Shown: positions 9,763 to 18,931 of the stretch, piece by piece
How positions within the stretch are numbered: the stretch's first letter is position 1
Layout of the letters: each line of letters begins with the position of its first letter
Assembly: GCA_903914955.1 (NCBI GenBank)
Contig: CAIWRB010000122.1
Span: 1 to 64,000, forward strand
Origin: an uncultured Chloroflexota bacterium
Lineage (GTDB): Bacteria; Chloroflexota; Anaerolineae; Anaerolineales; Villigracilaceae
Reading direction: 5' to 3'
Length of the DNA: 64,000 bases
Notes under the pieces: generated by a model
Databases searched by the model: none
What the model saw: only the letters and a program-made list of their open reading frames with translations
Told to the model about the DNA's origin: nothing
Made by a program: the position numbers and the translations under genes

Positions 9763-10554
9763 TCAAGATACAAATATTTTAGTCGATGAAGAGGCACGCA
9801 TCAACTCCATAACCTCGGGCTTGAGTGCAGCGTTACAGGCGATTCCCTCACCGTGAGTATGACCTTCTTCGCCACTCCACGAACCAAAGTATCCACCCGC
9901 CTCCCGAAAAATGACAGGGTATGGGCCACAATCGTAAACATCCAAACGCGGATCCAAGGCCACTTCAGCGCGGCCAGTCGCCACCAGTAAATATCCATAA
10001 GCATCCGCCCATGTGCGCATCAGAGATTTCTTATTTCTAAAACGATCCACAACATCGGGCATTTTTGCAGAGAGATTTTGAAAATCAGAGCTGACCACAC
10101 AGGCATCTGAAAGTTTATCCACCTGCGAAACCCGCGCCCTGCGGCCATTCCACATACACCCGAGTCCATCCGCGGCGCAAAGCATTTCATCCAAAGGTGG
10201 AAAATACGCCGCTCCCACGCGGACAACGCCTTCAATCTCCAAGCCGATTAACACGCCATACAATGGGACACCTCTGATAAATGATATTGTTCCATCGATC
10301 GGGTCTATGATCCAGCGAAAGGAGCTCCCATTTTTTTCATTTTCTCCAAACTCCTCACCCACCATGGAATGACCGGGATAGGTGCGCTCGATCTCTGCGC
10401 GGATAAACGACTCGGCTTCACGGTCGGCTATGGTGACTGGGTCATTATTTTCCTTCAATTCCACATGAATGTTAGTATTGAAATATCTTAATGTGATTTT
10501 CCCGGCGTTGTATGCGAGGGATGTTGCAAAATCAAGATAGGGTTGGAGGTTCAT
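9763..10554 (-). CDS. Inositol monophosphatase family protein (HisN-like)
   Basis: MVGEEFGENE, WIIDPIDGTISFIRGVPLYGV, DVYDCGPYPVIFREAGG. Confidence 0.9.
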   Translation of the reverse strand: MNLQPYLDFATSLAYNAGKITLRYFNTNIHVELKENNDPVTIADREAESFIRAEIERTYPGHSMVGEEFGENEKNGSSFRWIIDPIDGTISFIRGVPLYGVLIGLEIEGVVRVGAAYFPPLDEMLCAADGLGCMWNGRRARVSQVDKLSDACVVSSDFQNLSAKMPDVVDRFRNKKSLMRTWADAYGYLLVATGRAEVALDPRLDVYDCGPYPVIFREAGGYFGSWSGEEGHTHGEGIACNAALKPEVMELMRASSSTKIFVS

Positions 10555-10558
10555 TGAT

Positions 10559-11497
10559 TCATCCGACTACGAGATTGGTCTTCTTGTTGGCAAGTGAAAT
10601 ACTGGCAATAGCGCCGGAATTAAAAGCGAGAAAGTCAGATTCCACGCCGTCGCTAAAGATAACCCCGTTCTCGGGGATTTCAGAGTGCACCACAAGCGGT
10701 GCACCTTTGGTGATATGTCCGAATACCAGTTTGGCAGAGGAGGTTTTACTTATAAAAGGTTCACGCACTACAAATACAAGTTGTTCCGATTCCCAATCAA
10801 TGCGCGCTGGCGGTGGGTTTTGATCTTTATTCCCAGCAGGTCGAATCCCTACCTGCATCCCATTTGCCATATTGAACATACTGCTCAGCCAGCCTGTTGA
10901 ACCAACGCCCGTGGAAACAATGATTCCGCTGGATGATTGTCTTTCCTGCTGACCATTGATTTCAATAGAATAGCGCGCAGATACGTGGCTCTTTACCCCC
11001 ACAAAAAAATCATTAAAGGCCAATAGGGTTTGCCCATCATTCAATTGGACATTTGCCATGCTTATTTTTCTTGTAGTCATCTGGTTCCTGAGCACTCCCT
11101 TTGCAGCAACGATTGCCTTTTGTACATCAAAAGGCAACAGAATCCCGTCTATGTGAGCGGGGTCCGGATTGACGGCGATCAGAGGTTGTCCGCTTAAATA
11201 TTTGGCAGTGTTGGCCACCAATCCATCGATTCCGATCGTAACAACGATATTCGTTTCGGTAAAAAGGAAATTTGGGAGCAAACCTCTTTCGATCTCTTGA
11301 AGTTTGACCAGCTCCTGCAATTTGGAGCGCAGGCTTGATACGGCCGCATAATAAATATCATGCTCGTGTTGATAAAGATCAAAATCCCCGCCGCCATGCT
11401 CAAGATAGAATTTAGCCTGACCGAGGGTGTTGAACCTTTCGACCAGACCTTCAAGCCGCGTCTTACGCGTGACCAAAACGATTTTCTCAAATTCCAA
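10559..11497 (-). CDS. NAD kinase-like / diacylglycerol kinase-fold protein
   Basis: VVTIGIDGLVANTAKYLSGQPLIAVNPDP and GIIVSTGVGSTGW motifs. Confidence 0.75.
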   Translation of the reverse strand: MEFEKIVLVTRKTRLEGLVERFNTLGQAKFYLEHGGGDFDLYQHEHDIYYAAVSSLRSKLQELVKLQEIERGLLPNFLFTETNIVVTIGIDGLVANTAKYLSGQPLIAVNPDPAHIDGILLPFDVQKAIVAAKGVLRNQMTTRKISMANVQLNDGQTLLAFNDFFVGVKSHVSARYSIEINGQQERQSSSGIIVSTGVGSTGWLSSMFNMANGMQVGIRPAGNKDQNPPPARIDWESEQLVFVVREPFISKTSSAKLVFGHITKGAPLVVHSEIPENGVIFSDGVESDFLAFNSGAIASISLANKKTNLVVG

Positions 11498-11504
11498 AAC
11501 GAGC

Positions 11505-12536
11505 CTACTTATCTGCCGTTTGTTTTTTTTCTTCCATGAGCAATTGCATTAACTCAGGTGAGATGTTTAAATTGCCAATCTTGGATGCATTCTGGGCCAG
11601 TTCTTTCATGGCCAAGCTGACCATTAAGCGGGGGTCTGTTGTTTGAACAGCAAGCATTTGCAACACATACGGATCAATCCCCTTGAAAGTACGAAGTGAA
11701 GCTTCCATTGCATAAGCCTGGCTGTCTGCTTCAACGCGCGCATTTTCTGTGCGGACAGATACCAACTGTTTCCGTTCTGTTTCCAGCGCGATCTGTCCTG
11801 AAAGCTGTGCCTGACGAACTTCCTGCTGTTTCTTTTCCACGACCAGATCGGCTTCCACTTTAGTCTCACGGATCTGACGTTTTTTCTCTTCAATGGTGAT
11901 CTCGGTGCTTAGTTCATTTTCCTTGATGCGCCGTTCCTGTTCCACCGATGCATTTCTGCGATCATAAATGGCCTGATCTGCGCGGCGCATGAATTCTTCA
12001 CGCGCTTCGGATTCGAGAGCTCGGGCCACTTCCGGTACGGGGCGAATGGCCTGGATCGCAAGCGCCATCACCTCAACCCCAAGAGATTTGAGTGATTCAC
12101 TTCCACGCATTTTCTCCAGAACTATGGAAGCCACAGCTTCAGATGCCTTGATCACATCCCGCAAGGAGAGTCTTTGAACTTCTGCGCGCACCATTACTTG
12201 CAGCAGGTTAATCAATCTCTGGGAAAGTTTTTGCGGGTCTTCAGAAAGGTACCGGGTCGGTAAATTGTCCACGGTGTAATTAAGCAGGGACGCGACCAGC
12301 TCAGGGTTGAATATCCGGTAGGTCAATTCGCCTTGAACTGTCAGGGGTTGGTAATCCTGACTTAATTCGTTGAAGATGAAAGGCACATCGGCGCTGTTTA
12401 CAGGCACAACCACAATGGAAGATGTTGGCTTATAGTAGAAAAAAGACAGGCCTGTTCCTGCGCGTCTTTTCTTTCCGCCTGCGAAGTGGATCACGTAATG
12501 GGTAGGATTGGCCTTTATATATTGAATTCCTAACAT
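11505..12536 (-). CDS. SPFH/Band 7 domain protein
   Basis: Central SPFH domain followed by a charged coiled coil (EITIEEKKRQIRETKVEADLVVEKKQQEVRQ). Start set at MLGIQYIKANPTH. Confidence 0.85.
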   Translation of the reverse strand: MLGIQYIKANPTHYVIHFAGGKKRRAGTGLSFFYYKPTSSIVVVPVNSADVPFIFNELSQDYQPLTVQGELTYRIFNPELVASLLNYTVDNLPTRYLSEDPQKLSQRLINLLQVMVRAEVQRLSLRDVIKASEAVASIVLEKMRGSESLKSLGVEVMALAIQAIRPVPEVARALESEAREEFMRRADQAIYDRRNASVEQERRIKENELSTEITIEEKKRQIRETKVEADLVVEKKQQEVRQAQLSGQIALETERKQLVSVRTENARVEADSQAYAMEASLRTFKGIDPYVLQMLAVQTTDPRLMVSLAMKELAQNASKIGNLNISPELMQLLMEEKKQTADK

Positions 12537-12580
12537 ACTGACTACCTCCTTGAGTTGGGTGATTTTACCAAAGTTAAGCA

Positions 12581-13846
12581 TCAACGGATCAAAGTTTCAA
12601 GTAATTTCAATTCATCCTCGAATGAATGTACTTTACCGTCCAGCCAAGCAGCGCGCAGTTGGGGCAAGATCTCTCCAAAACGCGGACCAGGTGGAAGACC
12701 GCGCGCTTTTAGATCATCACCAGTACTCTTTGCTTTTACGTGCCTCCACTTCACAATAAATTCCTTCAAGGCTGGTTCATTAGTAATGAGCCAAAGTGCA
12801 TAAATCACAGATAAAGGAATCTTCTCGAGGTGAAATGTCCAAGCGCTAGGTTTGAAGTCTTTGCATGGGATCAAATCGTTTTTCAATTGAGCCGCAGCAA
12901 GAGTTGCGTTGCTCAAATCAGAAGTGAAATCAAGCCGCTTGGAAAGAGCATTAACTATTTCGACTGGAGAATCGAATAACCAGAGTAGGTAGCCAAGCAA
13001 GACTCGATCCACAGAAATGGGGAACTCCGCGGGCGGAATGGAATTCTGCAATGCCAAATACTTCTCGTTGATTTTCGGCATATTTGGGTCGAACCTATTG
13101 AAGACACCCAGGTCGCTCAAACGCAACAACATTTTCAGAGAATTTTCCTCTGCGAAGATCAAATCAATTTCATGACGGATGCGTTGGCCGCTTAGTGTGT
13201 TTAGGACTGCAAAACATTCAGAGTTGATGAGGTGTAAAGTTGAAGGATCAAGAAAAAATCCATACCTCTGTTCGTAGCGAATGGCGCGGAATATCCTGGT
13301 GGGGTCATCCATAAAAGATCGTGGATGCAGAATGCGGATGATCTTCTTTTCGAGGTCAGCCTGTCCGTTTAGCGGATCGAGTAATTCGCCGAAATGCTCA
13401 CCGTCCAAGCGAACAGCCATTGCGTTAATAGTGAAGTCTCGGCGAAGCAGGTCATCACCAATCGTGGATGGTTTTATGGTCGGCAGTGCGCCTGGGCTGA
13501 GATAGGTTTCGTTGCGGGTGGTGATTAAATCTAAGGATGCTGACTGAACACTTTGCGCAAAGGTTAAAGGGAGGTGCCAGATGGCGGTGCGGAATTTAGT
13601 GTGTGGAGTTAATTTACCTCCATATTTCTTGACAAGCGATTCGCCGAATTGGATCGCATCACCTTCGACAATGATATCGAGATCGTTGACTGGTTTGCCC
13701 AGCAAAATGTCACGCACGAAGCCACCGACAAGATAACAGGGCATGTTCATAGACGCGGCTTGGCCGGCAATGCTCGAGAGAAGAGTCTGCTTTTCAGGTG
13801 GAATCAGGTTCGGGTCACGCATGAGGCGAATCAAGTCCTTTTGCAT
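12581..13846 (-). CDS. cca: CCA tRNA nucleotidyltransferase / poly(A) polymerase family
   Basis: YLVGGFVRDILLGKPVNDLDIIVEGD and RRDFTINAMAVRLDG. Start set at MQKDLIRLMRDPN. Confidence 0.88.
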   Translation of the reverse strand: MQKDLIRLMRDPNLIPPEKQTLLSSIAGQAASMNMPCYLVGGFVRDILLGKPVNDLDIIVEGDAIQFGESLVKKYGGKLTPHTKFRTAIWHLPLTFAQSVQSASLDLITTRNETYLSPGALPTIKPSTIGDDLLRRDFTINAMAVRLDGEHFGELLDPLNGQADLEKKIIRILHPRSFMDDPTRIFRAIRYEQRYGFFLDPSTLHLINSECFAVLNTLSGQRIRHEIDLIFAEENSLKMLLRLSDLGVFNRFDPNMPKINEKYLALQNSIPPAEFPISVDRVLLGYLLWLFDSPVEIVNALSKRLDFTSDLSNATLAAAQLKNDLIPCKDFKPSAWTFHLEKIPLSVIYALWLITNEPALKEFIVKWRHVKAKSTGDDLKARGLPPGPRFGEILPQLRAAWLDGKVHSFEDELKLLETLIR

Positions 13847-13869
13847 AAAATCAATTTTACCCTTATAAT
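13841..13869 (+). promoter_or_regulatory. Consensus promoter of the proS-operon leader
   Basis: TTGCAT (13841-13846) - 17 nt - TATAAT (13864-13869), 7 nt before ATG 13877. Confidence 0.75.
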
Positions 13870-13876
13870 CGCGGAC

Positions 13877-13933
13877 ATGTTGATGAACCCGAACCCGTCG
13901 CCTCAAATATGGATAACTACCAAGTCTGGCTAG
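13877..13933 (+). CDS. Candidate leaderless 18-aa leader peptide MLMNPNPSPQIWITTKSG
   Basis: ATG at the expected transcription start; three Pro codons at positions 5, 7, 9; ends 18 nt before a terminator stem. Confidence 0.5.
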   Translation: MLMNPNPSPQIWITTKSG

Positions 13934-13951
13934 GTTCGATTCAGTGCGTTC

Positions 13952-13986
13952 AAACGGCTCCCAGATTTGGTGAGCCGTTTTTTTTT
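13952..13986 (+). terminator. Intrinsic terminator / attenuator
   Basis: AAACGGCTC-CCAGATTTGGT-GAGCCGTTT followed by a T-run; located between promoter and LOG gene on the + strand. Confidence 0.85.
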
Positions 13987-14002
13987 AGACAATGGATACT
14001 CG

Positions 14003-14542
14003 ATGAACATAACAGTATTTGGCGGAGCACAACCCAAAGAAGGTTCAGCGGCATATGAAGAAGCCCGCGAGCTTGGCTCGCTTCTCGCTCAGCGTGGACA
14101 TGCCGTATTAACTGGCGGGTACATGGGAACCATGGAAGCAGTCTCGCGCGGAGCATCCGAGGCAGGTGGCCATGTCATCGGCGTGACCTGCATTGATATA
14201 GAAGAATGGCGCGGCACATCACCCAATCAATGGGTCAAAGAGGAAAGACGTAAGAAGTCGCTGATCGAAAGATTGCAAGCTTTGATCGAAGGTTGTGACG
14301 CGGCACTTGCCCTGCCTGGCGGCGGCGGCACATTGGCGGAAATTTCGTTGATGTGGAATCTGATGATCGTGGAATCTTTTCCCCGCAGGCCGCTGATACT
14401 GATCGGGAGTGGCTGGCGTTCCACATTCGATCAGTTCTTCCATGAGTTTGAGAATTATATGCCCACACACCAACGAGAGTTGTTATACTTTGCGGAAGAT
14501 GTGAATAAGGCAGTTGAAAAGTTGGAAAGCTGGAAAGTTTGA
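14003..14542 (+). CDS. LOG/TIGR00725-like SLOG-family protein
   Basis: MNITVFGGAQPKEGSAAYEEARELGSLLAQRGHAVLTGGYMGTMEAVSRGASEAGGHVIGV; PGGGGTLAEI. Confidence 0.88.
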   Translation: MNITVFGGAQPKEGSAAYEEARELGSLLAQRGHAVLTGGYMGTMEAVSRGASEAGGHVIGVTCIDIEEWRGTSPNQWVKEERRKKSLIERLQALIEGCDAALALPGGGGTLAEISLMWNLMIVESFPRRPLILIGSGWRSTFDQFFHEFENYMPTHQRELLYFAEDVNKAVEKLESWKV

Positions 14543-14596
14543 AGGTTGTAAACCTGCAAACCTGAAACCTGTAAACCTGAAAGCGAAGAGGAAAAA

Positions 14597-16036
14597 ATGG
14601 CAGAAGATAAATTAACAAAGCGTGCTGATGATTTTTCAGAATGGTACAACCAACTTGTTCTAAAAGCCGACCTGGCTGATTACGCCCCAGTGCGCGGCTG
14701 TATGGTCGTCAAGCCGTATGGCTGGGCGTTATGGGAAAATATCACGGCTGTGCTGGATAAGGAATTCAAAGCGACAGGACATGTCAACGCGGCTTTCCCG
14801 ACACTCATTCCCATGTCATTCTTTGAAAAAGAAAAAGAACACGTGGAAGGTTTTGCGCCTGAGTTGGCAGTCGTCACACATGGCGGCGGACAGGAACTCG
14901 AAGAACCTTTGGTAGTGCGTCCTACATCCGAAACCATCATTGGTTATATGTACTCCAAATGGGTTAAGTCTTGGCGTGACCTGCCCATCTTGATCGTTCA
15001 ATGGGGCTCTGTACTGCGTTGGGAGCTTCGCACCAAACTTTTCCTGCGCACCGCCGAGTTTTATTGGCACGAAGGTCATACTGCTCACGCCAGCATCGAA
15101 GAAGCCAAAGAGGAAATGTACCGCATCCTCGATATTTATGAACGTTTCTGTCTCGAAGAAGCCGCGATCCCTGTCATCAAAGGCACGAAGAGCGACACTG
15201 AAAAATTTGCGGGCGCACAGATCACAACTTCCATTGAAGCCATGATGTGGGACAAACGCGCCCTGCAATCGGGCACATCACATTACTTCGGGCAGAATTT
15301 CGCAAAGGCATTTGAAATTCAATATCTCGACAACAACAACACCCTGCAATTTTGCGAAACAACCTCCTGGGCGATTTCATCCCGCATCATTGGTGCGCTC
15401 ATTATGGTTCATAGTGACGACCAGGGCCTCGTATTACCTCCCCGCCTCGCGCCTATTCAAGCTGTGATTGTGCCCATCTTCAAAACTCCCGAAGAAAAAA
15501 TCAAGGTGATGGAAGTTGCCGAGCGCATTTTCAAGGAACTCAAAGCCGCCGGCATCCGCATCAAAATGGATGACCGCGATAACGTCAGCAGTGGATTCAA
15601 ATTCAACGATTGGGAAATGCGCGGCGTACCCGTTCGCATTGAAGTGGGGCCCAAGGATGTGGAAAAGGAATCAGTTGCTCTTGCCCGCCGTGACCGACCC
15701 GGCCGGGAAGGAAAATCCTTCGTCCCGCAAGCAGATCTGAACATAACTGTCAGCGGATTGCTGGTCGAGATTCAGGATTCACTCCTCAAGCGCGCTACTG
15801 AATATCGCGATGCTAACATCCATCATCCCAAAGATTACGAAGAGTTGAAGAAAGTGATTCAGGATGGCTGGGCTTTCTCGTATTGGTGCGAATCACGCGA
15901 GTGTGAAACCAAAGTCAAAGAAGACTGCAAAGCCACCACCCGCAATATTCCTTTCGACCAACCCGATGAAGAAGGCATCTGTATCGTGTGCGGGAAACCT
16001 TCCAAGCGAAAAGTATATTTCGCGAGAGCATACTAA
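14597..16036 (+). CDS. proS: Prolyl-tRNA synthetase (short, archaeal/eukaryote-like type)
   Basis: Class II motifs, RPTSETIIGYMYSKW, FLRTAEFYWHEGHTAH; C-terminal zinc-binding region ending KVYFARAY. Confidence 0.95.
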   Translation: MAEDKLTKRADDFSEWYNQLVLKADLADYAPVRGCMVVKPYGWALWENITAVLDKEFKATGHVNAAFPTLIPMSFFEKEKEHVEGFAPELAVVTHGGGQELEEPLVVRPTSETIIGYMYSKWVKSWRDLPILIVQWGSVLRWELRTKLFLRTAEFYWHEGHTAHASIEEAKEEMYRILDIYERFCLEEAAIPVIKGTKSDTEKFAGAQITTSIEAMMWDKRALQSGTSHYFGQNFAKAFEIQYLDNNNTLQFCETTSWAISSRIIGALIMVHSDDQGLVLPPRLAPIQAVIVPIFKTPEEKIKVMEVAERIFKELKAAGIRIKMDDRDNVSSGFKFNDWEMRGVPVRIEVGPKDVEKESVALARRDRPGREGKSFVPQADLNITVSGLLVEIQDSLLKRATEYRDANIHHPKDYEELKKVIQDGWAFSYWCESRECETKVKEDCKATTRNIPFDQPDEEGICIVCGKPSKRKVYFARAY

Positions 16037-16047
16037 TTTTTTTGTAA

Positions 16048-16067
16048 GAGCACGACATGTCGTGCTC
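16048..16067. repeat. Perfect 20-bp palindrome (possible terminator or dispersed palindromic element)
   Basis: GAGCACGACATGTCGTGCTC, flanked by GTA(A)...(C)TAC. Confidence 0.7.
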
Positions 16068-16082
16068 CTACACATGATAACC

Positions 16083-17495
16083 ATGCCCGCTATAGATCTA
16101 GCACGCCTACGTAAACAAGCCAATCGTTTGGCAGATTTTTTCTTTCTGCCGGACGAGTTCATGAAGCATTTACGCGAGTTGCTGGAGTCTTATGTTAATC
16201 ACACCTTGCGGAAAGTGGAAAACGTAGCCCCCGATTCAAATTTAAAAACCTACCGCACACCGCCCGCAGTCCTCACACAAATTGAGAATGAACTTCGCGC
16301 AGCAACGGAAGCGAACCCGGAGTTTGCGATTGAACTTGCAGATATATTATGGGAAGAAGGTGCTCTCGAAACACGTCTGCTCGCTGCTTATTTGCTTGGG
16401 CGAATCCCCCCCAAGGAAGAACACCTGCTCCCACGTCTCACGATCTGGAGTCAGCAAATCCGCGACCAGCGTGTTCGCTCAGCCTTGCTATCAACAAGTC
16501 TGGCGCGTATGCGAAATGAAAAACCTGATCAATTTCTTAACCTCATCCGCGAGTATTTGCATCCGGCGCGTACGCGTACCTGGTCAAACGGACTTCAGGC
16601 CCTCCTCCCAATGATCGCGGATCTATCTTATACAAACCTTCCCCCGATCCTTGATATTGTAGAACCCATCATAGAAGAAGCACCTGCCATTTTACAAAAT
16701 GAATTGGCAGCCTTGATCGTGGCTTTGTATCGCGCCTCCACAAGCGAAACAATATTCATGCTCAAACACGTGCTCAGCAATACAGAAAACCCAATGACCG
16801 TGGTGACCATGCGCCGCATTGTCGCTTCATTTCCACCTCCGCTTCAAGCAGAATTACGCGAACTCCTGCGCCCACAATCAACCTCAACAACCGTGCCAGT
16901 AGAACAGGAAGAAGAAATCATAGATGATTTTATTCTTGAACCAGTCAAGCCGATCATGCTTGAGTCGAATGTAGAAGTTCGCCAACGTAAAAAGCGCGCG
17001 CCTCGCAAACCGAAATTAGACAATTCAAGAATCATCTACCTGCACGGACTCGAAAGCACCAGCCAAAGCGGCAAGGCGCGTCAATTCGCAGAAAAATTCC
17101 CAGGTATGATCACGCCCGATTTTATCGGCTCATTTGAAGAACGCATGCAACAACTGAAGCCGATCCTCGGCAGAAAGAAAAACTGGACGATCATCGGATC
17201 CTCGTTTGGCGGGCTGATGGGCGCGGCATTTACGCTCGATCATCCGACTCAGGTGCGGAAGTTGATCCTGCTCGCGCCAGCTCTCACGCTCGAACCATTC
17301 GCTTCGCGCTTGCTGACACCTGTCTCTGTCCCAACCATCATTGTTCACGGCACAGCGGATGATGTCGTTCCGCTTGAACCTGTGCGTGAGATCGCAAAAA
17401 AAGCTTTCACCTATTTAACCTACCGCGTCGTAGATGATGGACATCGTTTACAAAAAGCATTTGAAGAAATAAATTGGGAAGAAATATTGGCCTAA
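16083..17495 (+). CDS. Helical/HEAT-like N-terminus fused to a YqiA-like alpha/beta hydrolase
   Basis: C-terminal RIIYLHGLESTSQSGKA, IIGSSFGGLMGAAF, VHGTADDVVP, DDGHRL catalytic motifs. Start chosen at MPAIDLARLRK. Confidence 0.75.
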   Translation: MPAIDLARLRKQANRLADFFFLPDEFMKHLRELLESYVNHTLRKVENVAPDSNLKTYRTPPAVLTQIENELRAATEANPEFAIELADILWEEGALETRLLAAYLLGRIPPKEEHLLPRLTIWSQQIRDQRVRSALLSTSLARMRNEKPDQFLNLIREYLHPARTRTWSNGLQALLPMIADLSYTNLPPILDIVEPIIEEAPAILQNELAALIVALYRASTSETIFMLKHVLSNTENPMTVVTMRRIVASFPPPLQAELRELLRPQSTSTTVPVEQEEEIIDDFILEPVKPIMLESNVEVRQRKKRAPRKPKLDNSRIIYLHGLESTSQSGKARQFAEKFPGMITPDFIGSFEERMQQLKPILGRKKNWTIIGSSFGGLMGAAFTLDHPTQVRKLILLAPALTLEPFASRLLTPVSVPTIIVHGTADDVVPLEPVREIAKKAFTYLTYRVVDDGHRLQKAFEEINWEEILA

Positions 17496-17520
17496 CCGCT
17501 GCACTCCAAATGGAGGAATC

Positions 17521-18801
17521 ATGAACCATCAAATCTACTGGCATACAACTGTAAAAATGCCCGACGACTCAATCTTGACACCCGTCCCCGAAAAAGTGGA
17601 TGTTGCGATCATAGGCGGAGGATACACAGGCCTGAGCGCCGCGCTGACTCTGGCGAAGCGCGGCGTGAAAGTAGTTGTGCTGGAAGCAGAAACCATTGGC
17701 TGGGGCGCAAGTTCCCGCAACGGCGGCATGACGTTGACCGGGCTCAAAGTCTCCATGCAAACAGTCATCAATAATTATGGGCGGGAATTGGCAAAAGAAT
17801 TATTCCAATGCTCCATTTATTCTGTGGATACGGTTGAACAGATCATAAAAGAAGAAAATATAAACTGTGGGTTTTCGCGCACAGGCCACCTACTGGCGGC
17901 GAACAAGCCGAAGCATTATGAAGCGCTCAAACATGAAGTTGATTTCATGGCGAAGGAATTTAATCATACAGTCCATCTTGTATCACCAAAAGATCTACAA
18001 AGTGAATTAGGCTCGAAAGTTTTTCACGGCGCTTTGGTGGATGATGTCAGCGCGGGGTTGAACCCTGCTCAATTTGTAGCAGGACTCGCTGGCGCGGCTG
18101 AAAGAGCAGGGGCGATTCTCTGCGCGCGAGCGCGTGTCAACAAGATCGAGCGGAGTCAGAACCGATTTGTCATAAAGACAGAGCGAGGCACGGTCACAGC
18201 AGAATCTGTTTTCGTAGCTACATCTGGTTACACAGGAAACGTCACAAAGAAATTGCAGAAAAAAATTATTCCGATCGGGTCGTTCATTATTGCGACGGAA
18301 AAATTATCTGACGAACTCGCGCACGAGCTCAGCCCAAAGAATAGAATGATCTTTGATTACAAACATTATTTGAATTATTTCAGGTTGTGGGATAACCGTA
18401 TGATCTTTGGCGGGCGCGCGGCTTTCTTTCCTGAAAACGAAAAAACAATTTCACAAAGTGGTGAAATCTTACGGAAAGAAATGTGTCAGGTATATCCGCA
18501 ACTGAAAGATATTAAAGTGGATTTTGTCTGGGGCGGTACACTTGATTTTGCATTTGACATGATGACGCACGTCGGCGAATTGGATGGCATTCATTACGCG
18601 CTTGGGTACGCCGGGCATGGCGTGGCAATGGGAACTCATCTGGGCAGGACCGTTGCCGAAGCCATGTTGAAGGGAAATATAAAAGAACATCCATTTGCGA
18701 AATTCAATTTTCCAAATGCGCCTTTGGGGTTGTATGATGGCCGTCCGTGGTTTTTACCGTTCGCATGGATATGGCATAAGTTTTTAGATTGGGTGGAATA
18801 A
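17521..18801 (+). CDS. FAD-dependent oxidoreductase (DAO family, PuuB/OrdL-like)
   Basis: VDVAIIGGGYTGLSAALTLAKRGVKVVVLEAETIGWGASSRNGG. Confidence 0.92.
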   Translation: MNHQIYWHTTVKMPDDSILTPVPEKVDVAIIGGGYTGLSAALTLAKRGVKVVVLEAETIGWGASSRNGGMTLTGLKVSMQTVINNYGRELAKELFQCSIYSVDTVEQIIKEENINCGFSRTGHLLAANKPKHYEALKHEVDFMAKEFNHTVHLVSPKDLQSELGSKVFHGALVDDVSAGLNPAQFVAGLAGAAERAGAILCARARVNKIERSQNRFVIKTERGTVTAESVFVATSGYTGNVTKKLQKKIIPIGSFIIATEKLSDELAHELSPKNRMIFDYKHYLNYFRLWDNRMIFGGRAAFFPENEKTISQSGEILRKEMCQVYPQLKDIKVDFVWGGTLDFAFDMMTHVGELDGIHYALGYAGHGVAMGTHLGRTVAEAMLKGNIKEHPFAKFNFPNAPLGLYDGRPWFLPFAWIWHKFLDWVE

Positions 18802-18931
18802 ATTTTGAGCCAAGATCAGTCGCGTTAAATAAAAAAGCATCACACCGAAGTTGGGATGTAAAGCGTTCGGATTCCGTGGAAAATTCGATTAAAATAGCCG
18901 CTACTATTCTTACCAAATCCAGGAGGCACTC

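Noticed and set aside
13928-13950. Possible tRNA T arm (GGTTCGATTC)
   Set aside because: Flanking bases do not form the 5-bp T stem and no acceptor or D arm is present.
14549-14582. AAACCTG units as a CRISPR array
   Set aside because: Units are 7-8 bp with essentially no spacers and no cas genes nearby.
15864-16082. N-terminal extension of the hydrolase ORF into proS
   Set aside because: Overlaps the proS coding end in another frame; ATG 16074/16083 gives a sensible start.
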